NCBI GenBank assembly: GCA_963826475.1
Contig: CAWGXC010000003.1
Coordinates: 1,550,001-1,614,000 of the forward strand
Source of the DNA: RHKX01 sp963826475
Lineage (GTDB): Bacteria; Actinomycetota; Thermoleophilia; Solirubrobacterales; 70-9
Length of the DNA stretch: 64,000 bases
Reading direction: 5' to 3'
The notes under the pieces are model-generated. The model saw only the letters and a list, made by a program, of their open reading frames with translations. It ran no database searches and had not been told where the DNA came from. The position numbers were made by a program, and so were the translations under genes. Below, piece after piece: positions 50,436 through 58,296 of this stretch; positions within the stretch are counted from its first letter, which is position 1, and each line of letters opens with the position of its first letter.

Positions 50436-50729
50436 GTGCGCCCCTTGCGAAAGCTCCGCTCCATGCTGTCCTCAGAGGAAGCGGACGGGGTGGCGGAGCT
50501 GCACGTGGGCGACCCCCGCTTCGACGGCTGGGAGGTGGTTCGCGACTTCGGCGAGCTCGAGACCGCGCGAGCGTTTCGCCAGCAGGTCGAGGACGCCGGC
50601 ATCGAGGCGGTCATCACCTCGGACTGGCCTCTCGACCGGTTCGGCCGGGGCGATATCTCACTCCGGGTCCCGCGCGAGAGCTGGAGTGACGCCGAGGAGC
50701 TCCTCAGTGGGATGGACCTTGACCCCTGA
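50436..50729 (+). CDS. DUF2007-like small protein
   Basis: The 97-residue soluble protein has a ferredoxin-like core: WEVVRDFGELETARAFRQQV, EDAGIEAVITSDWP and SLRVPRESWSDAEELLSG, the pattern of DUF2007 putative signal-transducing proteins. The function is unknown. The GTG start follows TAGGCT by six bases without Shine-Dalgarno. Its last 26 bases overlap the convergent HD-domain gene. Confidence 0.75.
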   Translation: MRPLRKLRSMLSSEEADGVAELHVGDPRFDGWEVVRDFGELETARAFRQQVEDAGIEAVITSDWPLDRFGRGDISLRVPRESWSDAEELLSGMDLDP

Positions 50730-51303
50730 GGAAGATCAGCGGGAGGGTCAGCGGCCGCTCCTTCGCGGCCTTGGCCACCATCTTGGCGACCTCGCCGTAG
50801 ATTCCCTGGCGCGGCACGGCTGACCAGAGGCCGCGGATCCACTTGCGATCGATCCCGAAGTTGATGGTCGCCCCGGAGAGCTCGATCAGGTCCGCCCTGC
50901 GCATGAACTCGACCTCGTTGCCGTCGCTCCACTGTGGCCTCAGCTCGTGGTGACGTTCGATCGCGTCGAGGCAGAGAGCCAACCTCTCCCCCTCCCACTC
51001 CGGCTTGCCGGCGAGCATTCTCTCGGCGTAGTGGCGGCCGTCGGTGACGTAGGCGCCGCCCTCCGCGGCGCCCTCGTAGAGGCCGATGTCGTGGAGGAGC
51101 CCGGCGACCAGCGTCACCTCGTGATCGATCTCGACGACGCGATCGAACGCAAGCCGTTCGCAGAGCAGGTGACAGCGCAGGCCATGGCGCTCCATCGGGC
51201 CGTTGACCTCACCGGTCAGCTCACGGAGCCGCGCAAGCGCCTCGCGCTCGGCCTCGGTCCGAACGACGTCGTCGGCGGTCAGCGTCTCACCCTTCGAGCT
51301 CAC
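50704..51303 (-). CDS. HD domain hydrolase
   Basis: The 199-residue protein carries a metal-dependent HD domain: RCHLLCERLAFDR (first His), LVAGLLHDIGLYEG (HD pair) and AIERHHEL (later His). Members hydrolyse phosphate esters of nucleotides; the substrate is unknown. GGGAGG lies eight bases before the GTG at 51303. The gene is divergent from the wax ester synthase, with 43 bases between the starts. Confidence 0.85.
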   Translation of the reverse strand: MSSKGETLTADDVVRTEAEREALARLRELTGEVNGPMERHGLRCHLLCERLAFDRVVEIDHEVTLVAGLLHDIGLYEGAAEGGAYVTDGRHYAERMLAGKPEWEGERLALCLDAIERHHELRPQWSDGNEVEFMRRADLIELSGATINFGIDRKWIRGLWSAVPRQGIYGEVAKMVAKAAKERPLTLPLIFLRGQGPSH

Positions 51304-51330
51304 CGCGCCATCCTCCCACCCCGCCCGCGA

Positions 51331-51336
51331 TAGGGT
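51331..51336 (+). promoter_or_regulatory. -10 box TAGGGT for wax ester synthase gene
   Basis: TAGGGT lies ten bases before the GTG at 51347. Confidence 0.5.
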
Positions 51337-51346
51337 CGAGCGCAGG

Positions 51347-52774
51347 GTGAGCGAGGATCCCGATCAACTGTCTCCGTCGGACATGTCCTCGCTCCTCGCG
51401 GAGCGTGGGGCGATTCACGTGCACGTCGGTGGAACGGCGATCTTCGACGGCGATCCACCGGACTTCGATGAGTTCATCGAGCACGTCACCGGGCGCCTCG
51501 AGCTGATCCCCCGCTTCCGGCGCCGGGTCCGCTGGCTCCCGGGCAAGGTGATGCGCGCCGAGTGGGAGGACGACCCGAGCTTCGACGTCCGCCGTCACGT
51601 CATGCGGTCGGCGCTCCCCACCCCCGGGGATGACGCCCAGTTGCGCGAGCTGGTCGGCCGGATCATGTCCGAGCCGCTCGATCAGGAGCGCCCGCTCTGG
51701 CAGCTCTACCTGATCGAGCGCGGGCCTGGCAAGGGCTTCGCGGCGGTCTCGAAGACCCATCACGCGCTCGTCGACGGCGTCTCCGCCGTCGACGTCGGCG
51801 CGGTCATCCTCGATCCCGATCCCGAGGGCACCGACCTCGGGCTCAGCGGCGAGGCCTGGATCCCCAAGCGACGGCGCCGGACCGATCAGGTGATCGCCGA
51901 CCGGGTCGATGACGCGAGGCGCAGGATCCTCGGGATCCCCCGCGAGGCGGCCCGGCGCGCGCTTGACAGCTCGACCCCACAGTCCGCATTTCGCACCGCC
52001 CAGGGCTTCCTCGACCTGGCACGCAACAGCGACCCGGTGCGGCTGACCTTCCTCAACGAGGAGATCGGCCGCGACCGTCGCGTCGCCTTCGCCTCCACCA
52101 CGCTCGCGGCCATGAAGTCCGCCGGCGCCGCGGCCGGCGACGGCGCAACAGTCAACGATGCCGTCCTCTCCGTCTCCGCCGGCGCCCTGCGCAGGCTGTT
52201 CGTCGCCCGCGGGGAGAGGATCCCGGACGAGTTCGCGGCGCTCGTCCCGATGAGCATTCGCAAGCCGGGCGAGGAGCTGGCCCTCGGCAATCGCATCACG
52301 ACGCTGATGGTCCCCCTGCCGCTCAACGAACCCGACCCGCTCGCGCGGCTGCGCACGATTCACGCGACCACCGCGCGCTTGAAGAACTCGGAGGCCGCCC
52401 GAGCCGCCTCGATCGTGATCGAGGCTTCGGGCTGGGTCCCGCCGACGATGAGCCGCGTGCTCGGCAGCGTCGGCGGGGCGCTGGGAACCGTCGGGTCGGT
52501 CGGCGGCGTGGTCCCGCAGCGAATCCCATGGAACCTGGTCATCTCCAACGTCCCGGGCCCACCGGTGCCCGTCTATCTGCTCGGCCGCCCGCTGCGATCG
52601 ATTCATCCGTTCGTCGCCCTTTCGCCGCAACGCCGGGCGCTCTCGATCGGCGTGATCAGCTACGACGGCGGCCTCTTCTTCGGCCTCGTCGGCGATCGCG
52701 ACCGCCTCAGCGATATCGACCTGCTTGCGAGCTTCGTCGAAGCGGAGCTGGCCGAGCTCACGCCATCGCCCTGA
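51347..52774 (+). CDS. Wax ester synthase / diacylglycerol acyltransferase (WS/DGAT)
   Basis: The 475-residue acyltransferase has the active-site motif HHALVDGVS (HHxxxDG) near residue 143, an N-terminal LSPSDMSSLLAERGAIHVHV and a C-terminal NLVISNVPGPPVPVYLLGRP, typical of the bacterial WS/DGAT family. It joins acyl-CoA to an alcohol or diacylglycerol to make storage lipid at the membrane. The start is GTG 51347, supported by TAGGGT ten bases upstream. A MerR regulator begins 14 bases after the stop, and a P450 and an SDR lie beyond it, suggesting a lipid-related neighbourhood. Confidence 0.9.
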   Translation: MSEDPDQLSPSDMSSLLAERGAIHVHVGGTAIFDGDPPDFDEFIEHVTGRLELIPRFRRRVRWLPGKVMRAEWEDDPSFDVRRHVMRSALPTPGDDAQLRELVGRIMSEPLDQERPLWQLYLIERGPGKGFAAVSKTHHALVDGVSAVDVGAVILDPDPEGTDLGLSGEAWIPKRRRRTDQVIADRVDDARRRILGIPREAARRALDSSTPQSAFRTAQGFLDLARNSDPVRLTFLNEEIGRDRRVAFASTTLAAMKSAGAAAGDGATVNDAVLSVSAGALRRLFVARGERIPDEFAALVPMSIRKPGEELALGNRITTLMVPLPLNEPDPLARLRTIHATTARLKNSEAARAASIVIEASGWVPPTMSRVLGSVGGALGTVGSVGGVVPQRIPWNLVISNVPGPPVPVYLLGRPLRSIHPFVALSPQRRALSIGVISYDGGLFFGLVGDRDRLSDIDLLASFVEAELAELTPSP

Positions 52775-52775
52775 C

Positions 52776-52781
52776 TACCCT
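52776..52781 (+). promoter_or_regulatory. -10 box TACCCT for leaderless MerR gene
   Basis: TACCCT lies seven bases before the GTG at 52789, in the 14-base gap after the wax ester synthase. Confidence 0.45.
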
Positions 52782-52788
52782 GTCGCTG

Positions 52789-53556
52789 GTGGGCGAGGAG
52801 GAAGCAGAGCTCTCGATCGAGGACCTCTCGGCGCGGGTCGGCGTGACGACGCGCAACATTCGCGCCTACCAGACCCAGGGCCTGTTGCCCGCGCCGGAGC
52901 GCCGCGGGCGGACCGGCGTCTACGGCCCCGAGCACGTCGCCCAGCTGGAGATGATCCGCGACCTGCGGCTCCAGGGGATCGGCCTGCCGGCGATCGAGCG
53001 GCTGATGGCCTGGGGACAGGGAATCCCCGCCGGTGAGCTGCGCGCCTTCGCCAGCTCACTGCTCCAGGGTCTGATCGAGGAGACGCCGGCGATCGAGCCG
53101 GGGATCGACGCGGTCGCGACGTGGGGGGATCAGGTGACGCCCGAGCTGGTCGAGCGCTCGCTTGCGACCGGCTTCTTCCGGCTCGAGGAGGACGGCACCT
53201 TCGTGGTGCTCTCCCCCACCCTGCGCGCGCATGGAGCCGAGCTCCACGCCCTCGGCGTCACCTTCGCCGAGGCGATCGAGCTGATGGAGACGCTGCACGA
53301 CCACCTCGACGCGATCGCCGTCACCTTCGCCGACCTGTTCGTCGAGCACTTCTCGATTCCGGCCCTGATCGACGCCGCCGACAGCGGCGAGCGGGTCGCC
53401 GCGCTGAAGACGGTCTCCGAGCGGCTCGACCGGGTGCGCCCGATGGCGACTAGCGCCGTCAACGCCGCGTTCCGCCTCGTCCTGCAGAAGCGGGCCGAGG
53501 AGGCCCTCGACTCGACGCTCAAGGAGCGTGAGCGTCAGTCGGTCGAGGGCGACTAG
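52789..53556 (+). CDS. MerR family regulator
   Basis: The 255-residue protein has an N-terminal MerR helix-turn-helix: LSIEDLSARVGVTTRNIRAY, QTQGLLPAPERRGR and YGPEHVAQLEMIRDLRLQG. A long all-helical C-terminal domain (about 170 residues) without obvious metal cysteines follows, so it probably senses an organic ligand. The GTG at 52789 is chosen because TACCCT lies seven bases upstream and upstream codons belong to the wax ester synthase region. Its stop overlaps the convergent P450 gene by four bases. It may control the wax ester synthase or the P450. Confidence 0.85.
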   Translation: MGEEEAELSIEDLSARVGVTTRNIRAYQTQGLLPAPERRGRTGVYGPEHVAQLEMIRDLRLQGIGLPAIERLMAWGQGIPAGELRAFASSLLQGLIEETPAIEPGIDAVATWGDQVTPELVERSLATGFFRLEEDGTFVVLSPTLRAHGAELHALGVTFAEAIELMETLHDHLDAIAVTFADLFVEHFSIPALIDAADSGERVAALKTVSERLDRVRPMATSAVNAAFRLVLQKRAEEALDSTLKERERQSVEGD

Positions 53557-54971
53557 CCCAGCAGGCGTCTGACGACCACGCGACCACCCTCGGCGGGGAT
53601 CAGCGTCACGTTGCGATGCTGCTCTCGCTCCGGCTTCGGATCGACGTACGCCAGGTCGACGCGCCGTGCGATCGTCTCGATGACGATCCGCTGCTCGGCC
53701 ATCGCCAGGGCGGCTCCGAGGCAGCGGCGGGTGCCACCGCCGAACGGCAGCCAGGTGTAGGTCCCGGGCTTGACCCCGAGGAATCGCTCGGGCCGGAAGG
53801 CGAACGGCTCGGGGTAGACGTCGGGCCGGTGGTGGACGAGTGCGATGGCCATGGAGATCGGCGTCCCTTCCGGGATCACGTGATCGCCGAGCTGCCAGTC
53901 GACCGTGGGTACGCGACCGACCATTGGGATCACGGGCCGCACGCGCATGGCTTCGTTGATCGTCGCCTCGACGTACTCGGAGCCATCACCGCCGCGAACG
54001 GCGTCGCGCAGCGAGTCGTAGGCGGGCGGAGTGCGGACCAGTCGTTCGAAGGCCCAAGCGAGCGAGTTCGCGGTGGTCTCGTGACCGGCGAGGACCAGCG
54101 AGACGAGCTCGTCGCGGATCTCGTGATCGCTGAGCCCGGCCCCGTCCTCATCGGTCGCGGCGAGCAGCAGCGAGAGGACGTCGCTGCCGCGCTCCGTCTC
54201 CGGCATCGCGCGCCGCGCGGCGATCGCCTCGTAATAGTGGGGATCGACGCGATCGAGGATGAACTTCATGATCCCCTTCGGCTCGAGACGCCCCGCTCCA
54301 GCGAGCTCGATCAGGCCGAAGCCGGGTCGCTCGGACTGCCGGAGGAAGAAGAGCGTGCCGTCGCGTAGGCGCCGCTCCGGACTGTCCCGGTCGAGCTCGC
54401 CCTCGATGCCGAAGATGCCGGCCATGATCACCTCGAGCGTGACCGCCTGCATCCGCTTGGCGAGGCTGAAGGGTACGCCGACCTCCCAGGAGTCGACCTC
54501 GCGCTCGACCATCGCCGTGATCCGCTCCGTGTACTGAGCGATCGCCTCACCATGGAACGGCGGCAGCAGGAGCTTGCGCTGGCGCATGTGTCGGGGGCCG
54601 TTGGCGGTGAGGACGGAGTTCGGCCCGACGATCGGGCGCAACGGCGACTGCGCGGTGATCGAGGGAACGAGCTCGGGCTTGGCGGTGAAGAGCGACCGGA
54701 CGTGATCGGGATGGCTGGTGACGACGAACGGGCGGTCCCGGCCGATCACCCGGAACGCGAAGACCTCGCCGAGCTCGCGGCGCGCCTGAAAGAGGAAGGG
54801 AAGCGGGCGGCGACCGAAGCGCAGCGTCTGGCGAAAGGGCGAGAGCGGCAGCGAGGCCGGCATCGAGATCGGCCGTGAGCCGCTCTCCACCGGGCCCGCC
54901 TCCGAGGGCGGCGCGGAGCCGATCAACGAGTTGGGGGACTCGGTGCGTGAGGGTGCTTCGACGGTCGCCAT
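53553..54971 (-). CDS. Cytochrome P450
   Basis: The 472-residue protein has all P450 hallmarks: I-helix SLVLAGHETTANSLAWAFE, the K-helix in INEAMRVRPVIPMVGR (E-x-x-R), a PERF motif (FRPERFLGV) and the haem loop FGGGTRRCLGAALA with the ligand Cys. It lacks a membrane anchor and is soluble, as is usual in bacteria; it needs separate redox partners, none of which are in the window. TATTCT on the minus strand (54979-54984) lies seven bases before the ATG. It is divergent from an SDR, with an inverted repeat between them. Confidence 0.93.
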   Translation of the reverse strand: MATVEAPSRTESPNSLIGSAPPSEAGPVESGSRPISMPASLPLSPFRQTLRFGRRPLPFLFQARRELGEVFAFRVIGRDRPFVVTSHPDHVRSLFTAKPELVPSITAQSPLRPIVGPNSVLTANGPRHMRQRKLLLPPFHGEAIAQYTERITAMVEREVDSWEVGVPFSLAKRMQAVTLEVIMAGIFGIEGELDRDSPERRLRDGTLFFLRQSERPGFGLIELAGAGRLEPKGIMKFILDRVDPHYYEAIAARRAMPETERGSDVLSLLLAATDEDGAGLSDHEIRDELVSLVLAGHETTANSLAWAFERLVRTPPAYDSLRDAVRGGDGSEYVEATINEAMRVRPVIPMVGRVPTVDWQLGDHVIPEGTPISMAIALVHHRPDVYPEPFAFRPERFLGVKPGTYTWLPFGGGTRRCLGAALAMAEQRIVIETIARRVDLAYVDPKPEREQHRNVTLIPAEGGRVVVRRLLG

Positions 54972-54978
54972 GGAGTGG

Positions 54979-54984
54979 AGAATA
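54979..54984 (-). promoter_or_regulatory. -10 box TATTCT for P450 gene
   Basis: TATTCT on the minus strand lies seven bases before the ATG at 54971. Confidence 0.5.
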
Positions 54985-54986
54985 GA

Positions 54987-55009
54987 CCGTTACAGAAGAT
55001 TTGTCACGG
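54987..55009. promoter_or_regulatory. Inverted repeat between P450 and SDR genes
   Basis: CCGTTAC and GTCACGG form seven-base arms with one mismatch around nine bases. The site sits between the two divergent -10 boxes, where a shared repressor could act. Confidence 0.4.
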
Positions 55010-55015
55010 TGGCGG

Positions 55016-55021
55016 TATCCT
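55016..55021 (+). promoter_or_regulatory. -10 box TATCCT for leaderless SDR gene
   Basis: TATCCT lies six bases before the ATG at 55028. Confidence 0.55.
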
Positions 55022-55027
55022 CCCCTC

Positions 55028-55885
55028 ATGCTCCGACGCAGAATCAAGGTCCCGATCCGTGGCCGCACGGCCGTCATCACGGGCGCCGCCTCGGGGATCG
55101 GCCGCGCGGTCGCGCAGCGGCTCGCCTCTCAGGGCTGTCCCGTCGCGCTCGCCGATCAGGACGCCGAGGGGCTGGCCGATACAGCGGAGACGATCGGCGG
55201 CCCGGTCATCACGCGCCTGCTCGACGTCCGCGACCGGGCCGGGATGATGGCCTTCGCGGCCGCGATCGAGGAGTGGCGACCCGCGCCGCTCGGCATGATC
55301 TTCAACAATGCCGGCGTCACGGTCCTGCAGGGCGTCGCCGACGGCTCACCCGAGGACGACGAGTGGGTCGGTGAGATCAACTACGGCGGTGTGGTCAACG
55401 GAGTGCGCGCCTTCCTGCCGCTCCTGCTCGCCCAGGACTCCGGCGCGATCGTCAACACCTCGAGCGTCTTTGGCCTGATCGGCTTCCCGCACCAGAGCGC
55501 CTATTGCGCGTCGAAGTTCGCGGTCCGCGGATACACCGACGCGCTGCGCCAGGAGCTGCGCGGAACCGGCGTCAGCGCGGTCAACGTCCACCCGGGTGGA
55601 GTCAAGACCTCGATCGTCAGCAACGCCCGCTTCCGCGCCGACCATCGCGGCAACTTCAAGGATGTCGGTGAGGCCGCCGCGGGCTTCGAGCAGCTTGCCC
55701 GCACCACTCCCGAGCGCGCCGCCGAAATCATCCAAGCCGGCGTGGAGCGCGGGCGCGCAAGGGTCCTCGTCGGTGCCGACGCTCACGTCTTCGACTTCCT
55801 CGGACGGTTCGCGCCAACCCACTACTACGACGTGATCGAGAGGGTCGAGAACCTGGTCGAGCGGATCCGTCCCACGCCCCGCTGA
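55028..55885 (+). CDS. Short-chain dehydrogenase/reductase
   Basis: The 285-residue SDR has VITGAASGIGRAVAQRLASQ (cofactor loop), FNNAGVTV, NTSSVFGLIGFPHQ with the catalytic Ser, and YCASKFAVRGY (Tyr-x3-Lys). Asp in LADQDAEGL suggests NAD preference. The substrate is unknown; similar SDRs near P450s act on hydrophobic alcohols or steroids. TATCCT lies six bases before the ATG at 55028. It is divergent from the P450, with 56 bases between starts. Confidence 0.88.
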   Translation: MLRRRIKVPIRGRTAVITGAASGIGRAVAQRLASQGCPVALADQDAEGLADTAETIGGPVITRLLDVRDRAGMMAFAAAIEEWRPAPLGMIFNNAGVTVLQGVADGSPEDDEWVGEINYGGVVNGVRAFLPLLLAQDSGAIVNTSSVFGLIGFPHQSAYCASKFAVRGYTDALRQELRGTGVSAVNVHPGGVKTSIVSNARFRADHRGNFKDVGEAAAGFEQLARTTPERAAEIIQAGVERGRARVLVGADAHVFDFLGRFAPTHYYDVIERVENLVERIRPTPR

Positions 55886-55914
55886 AACCTGGGTCCAAGG
55901 CCGCAACGGGGAAG

Positions 55915-56003
55915 CGGAGAGGGAGGGATTCGAACCCTCGAGAGAGCTTACGCCCCCTACTCGCTTAGCAGGCGAGTGCCTTCAGCCGCTCGGCCACCTC
56001 TCC
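55915..56003 (-). tRNA. tRNA-Ser (anticodon GCT)
   Basis: The 89-base class II tRNA has acceptor GGAGAGG pairing with CCTCTCC, anticodon stem-loop CTCGC-CTGCTAA-GCGAG giving GCT, a long variable arm (GGGGGCGTAAGCTCTC region) and T-arm GGTTCGAATCC. CCA is not encoded. A TAGAAT box lies on the minus strand at 56047-56052. Confidence 0.95.
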
Positions 56004-56010
56004 GGAGTCT

Positions 56011-56039
56011 GCTCGCGGGCGTCAAGTCCTCCCGCGAGC
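56011..56039. repeat. Strong inverted repeat upstream of tRNA-Ser
   Basis: GCTCGCGGG and its exact complement enclose 11 bases. It lies between the tRNA-Ser 5' end and its likely promoter (TAGAAT at 56047-56052, minus strand), so it would fold in the tRNA leader. It could also end transcription reading in from the SDR. Confidence 0.5.
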
Positions 56040-56100
56040 GGCGCCGATTCTAGAGGGACCGGACCCGGTGCCGCCCCGTGCAGGCCACCCGCCGGGCGGT

Positions 56101-56106
56101 TAGCCT
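56101..56106 (+). promoter_or_regulatory. -10 box TAGCCT for leaderless PLP enzyme gene
   Basis: TAGCCT lies eight bases before the ATG at 56115. Confidence 0.55.
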
Positions 56107-56114
56107 CGCCGACC

Positions 56115-57320
56115 ATGAGCGAACCGGCCCTTTACGAACGCTACGAGTCGATCTTCGACGGGATCGAAGCGCCCTTCGCGTTCGTCGATCTCGACGCCCT
56201 CGCCGCCAACGCCGGCCGGATGCTCGCGCGAGCGGCGGGCAAGCCGATCAGGCTCGCCACGAAATCGATCCGCTGCCGCGCGGCGCTCGCCAGGATCCAG
56301 GCTCGCGACGAGCGCTTCGGCAGCCTCCTCTGCTTCACCCTGCCCGAGGCCCTGATGCTCGCGCGAACCGGCCACCGGAATCTGCTGCTCGCCTACCCCT
56401 CCGTCGATCGACGCGCAATCTCCGCCCTCGCCGAGCTGGCGGCGACCGAGCCCGGGGCGGCCCCGATCCTGCTGGTCGACGAGGTCGCCCACCTCGACCT
56501 GATCGAGGGCGCCGTCGGTCGCGGCCCGACTCCGGTCGAGGTGGCGATCGACGTCGACGTCGGCTTCCGGGCGCTGCGCGGCGCGGTGCAACTCGGGCCG
56601 AAGCGCTCTCCCATCCGCACGCCGGAGCAGGCCCGCAGCTTTGCCGCCGAGATCGCCGGTCGCCCGGGGCTCAGCTTGGCCGGGCTGATGGCCTACGAGG
56701 GACAGATCGCGGGCGTCGGCGATGCCGTGCCCGGCCGCGCCCTCCGCAACCTCGGAGTTCGCCGGATGCAGGCCGCTTCGATCGCCGAGATCAGTGAGCG
56801 GCGGGCGGCGATCGTCGCCGCCGTGAGGGGGGTCGCTCCGCTGCGGTTCGTCAACGGCGGCGGCACCGGCAGCCTGGAGACGACAGCCGGCGAGGAGGCC
56901 GTGACCGAGCTCGCCGCGGGCTCGGGGTTCTACGCGCCGGCGCTCTTCGACTCCTACAGCCGCTTCTCGCTGACGCCGGCCGCCGGGTTCGCCCTGCCGA
57001 TCGTGCGGCGACCGGCACCCGGTGTGGTTACCGCCCTCGGCGGGGGCTACGTCGCCTCCGGCGCTCCCGGTACTGACCGGCTACCGGTGCCGTGGCTTCC
57101 CGAAGGGCTCCATCTCGACCGGCATGAGGGTGCCGGCGAGGTTCAGACACCCCTGCTCGGACAAGCGGCGCTCGGCCTGCGGGTGGGCGATCGCGTCTAC
57201 CTGCGCCACGCCAAGGCCGGCGAGCTCTGCGAGCGCTTCGATCGCCTGTATTTGGTGGAGGGAGAGGCGATCGTCGCCGAGGTCCCGACCTACCGCGGCG
57301 AGGGGCTCACCTACCTCTAG
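56115..57320 (+). CDS. PLP-dependent amino acid deaminase/aldolase (alanine racemase N-terminal fold)
   Basis: The 401-residue fold-III PLP enzyme has an N-terminal barrel with the likely PLP lysine in RLATKSIRC, followed by DVDVGFRALRG and GLMAYEGQIAG. The C-terminal beta domain carries TALGGGYVASGAPG, and VYLRHAKAGELCERFDRLY contains His and Cys consistent with the metal site of D-threonine aldolase-like enzymes. It should act on a D-amino or beta-hydroxy amino acid; the exact substrate is unknown. TAGCCT lies eight bases before the ATG. It is flanked on both sides by serine tRNA genes. Confidence 0.85.
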   Translation: MSEPALYERYESIFDGIEAPFAFVDLDALAANAGRMLARAAGKPIRLATKSIRCRAALARIQARDERFGSLLCFTLPEALMLARTGHRNLLLAYPSVDRRAISALAELAATEPGAAPILLVDEVAHLDLIEGAVGRGPTPVEVAIDVDVGFRALRGAVQLGPKRSPIRTPEQARSFAAEIAGRPGLSLAGLMAYEGQIAGVGDAVPGRALRNLGVRRMQAASIAEISERRAAIVAAVRGVAPLRFVNGGGTGSLETTAGEEAVTELAAGSGFYAPALFDSYSRFSLTPAAGFALPIVRRPAPGVVTALGGGYVASGAPGTDRLPVPWLPEGLHLDRHEGAGEVQTPLLGQAALGLRVGDRVYLRHAKAGELCERFDRLYLVEGEAIVAEVPTYRGEGLTYL

Positions 57321-57359
57321 CTCTGCCGCCACCGCGTCCCGCGTAACCTGCCGATCTCC

Positions 57360-57447
57360 GGAGGGGTGGCAGAGCGGTTGAACGCGCTGGTCTTGAAAAC
57401 CAGTAACCGGTAACCCCGGTTCGTGGGTTCGAATCCCACCCCCTCCG
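57360..57447 (+). tRNA. tRNA-Ser (anticodon TGA)
   Basis: The 88-base class II tRNA has acceptor GGAGGGG pairing with CCCCTCC, anticodon stem-loop CTGGT-CTTGAAA-ACCAG giving TGA, a long variable arm and T-arm GGGTTCGAATCCC. CCA is not encoded. TAACCT (57344-57349) lies ten bases upstream, in line with the -10 boxes of protein genes here. Confidence 0.95.
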
Positions 57448-57507
57448 CTCGCGGGCGATGCCACCGGCAAGCCGGCCTCCCGCTCGACCCTGGTCGTGAA
57501 ACGCAGA

Positions 57508-57536
57508 GAGGCCGCCGCCCGACGGGCGACGGCCTC
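57508..57536. terminator. Hairpin between tRNA-Ser and RTX gene
   Basis: GAGGCCG and CGCCC pair with GGGCG and CGGCCTC around a three-base loop, with one bulged pair of bases. It lies between the tRNA-Ser (plus) and the RTX gene (minus) and can terminate both. Confidence 0.65.
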
Positions 57537-57561
57537 CCGATTCCGAGGCGCTTGGAGCTGC

Positions 57562-58128
57562 TCAGCCCTTGACCACCTCGCAGTTGCTCGCCACACGGTC
57601 ATTGGCGGATGCGTGGACGACGTCGCGGCCACCGCCACAGTTGACCTTGTCGCGGCCATGGCCGGCGACGAAGATCCGGTCCGACCCACTTCCACCACTG
57701 ACGTCATCGGCGCCGTGCCCGCCGGTCAGGTCGTCGTCCCCGGCCTGGCCGTTCACGTCGTCGGCGCCGCCGCCGCCGTCGATCGCGTCGTCGCCGGCAC
57801 CGCCGTTGAGCTCGTCATCGCCCTGGCTGCCGCAGATGTCGTCGTCCCCGTCGTCACCGTCGATCGCGTCGTCGCCGTCGTCACCGTCGAGCGAGTCGTC
57901 GCCTTCGGTGCCGCTGACGTCGCCGTGACGGAGCACGGCGCTCCGGGCATCGTCGCCCTGATCGTCGCCGTCGTCGCCCTGATCGTCATTCGAGCTGATG
58001 TCGCAGCTGGTTTCGGGATCGTTGCCCTGACCGCCGCTTGAGTCCGCATTCGCAACGGTCAGCGCTGCGAAGAAGACGCCTACTGCAACCAACATGCTGA
58101 GCAATAGGAAGTGTCGCTTGAAACTCAT
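57562..58128 (-). CDS. Small secreted acidic RTX-type calcium-binding protein
   Basis: The 188-residue protein has a signal peptide (FLLLSMLVAVGVFFAALTVANA). An Asp-rich stretch follows (DDQGDDGDDQGDD), then about ten nonapeptide RTX-like repeats (GDDSLDGDDGDDAIDGDD, GGAGDDAIDGGGG, GGSGSDRIF) that would bind calcium. The ending NCGGGRDVVHASANDRVASN with Cys is similar to the end of the RTX tail of the subtilase at 14463. The function is unknown; calcium-dependent folding outside the cell is expected. GAGAGGA lies before the ATG. Confidence 0.85.
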   Translation of the reverse strand: MSFKRHFLLLSMLVAVGVFFAALTVANADSSGGQGNDPETSCDISSNDDQGDDGDDQGDDARSAVLRHGDVSGTEGDDSLDGDDGDDAIDGDDGDDDICGSQGDDELNGGAGDDAIDGGGGADDVNGQAGDDDLTGGHGADDVSGGSGSDRIFVAGHGRDKVNCGGGRDVVHASANDRVASNCEVVKG

Positions 58129-58269
58129 GGGGAGTCCTCTCTGCTGCCTGAATCGGCAGGTAGGTCATCTGGTTCATCAGCTGAAACCCGGCTGAGCTTG
58201 AAAGATCACGCGACCGCCGGCCGTCCGTCGAACGAACGCCCGGCGGATGTGTCCAGGAAATCACCCGAA

Positions 58270-58287
58270 CCGTCATGCATGTGACGG
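58270..58287. promoter_or_regulatory. Inverted repeat before GH26-like gene
   Basis: CCGTCA and TGACGG are perfect arms around TGCATG, ending nine bases before the ATG at 58297. It is a candidate operator or a translation-blocking hairpin. Confidence 0.4.
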
Positions 58288-58296
58288 GCTCCGCCG

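Noticed and set aside
51347..55885. Secondary metabolite gene cluster
   Set aside because: A P450 and SDRs alone are not enough; no PKS, NRPS, terpene or RiPP core enzyme is present.
57562..58000. CRISPR-like or satellite repeats
   Set aside because: The periodicity comes from RTX nonapeptides in a protein-coding frame; there are no conserved direct repeats with unique spacers.
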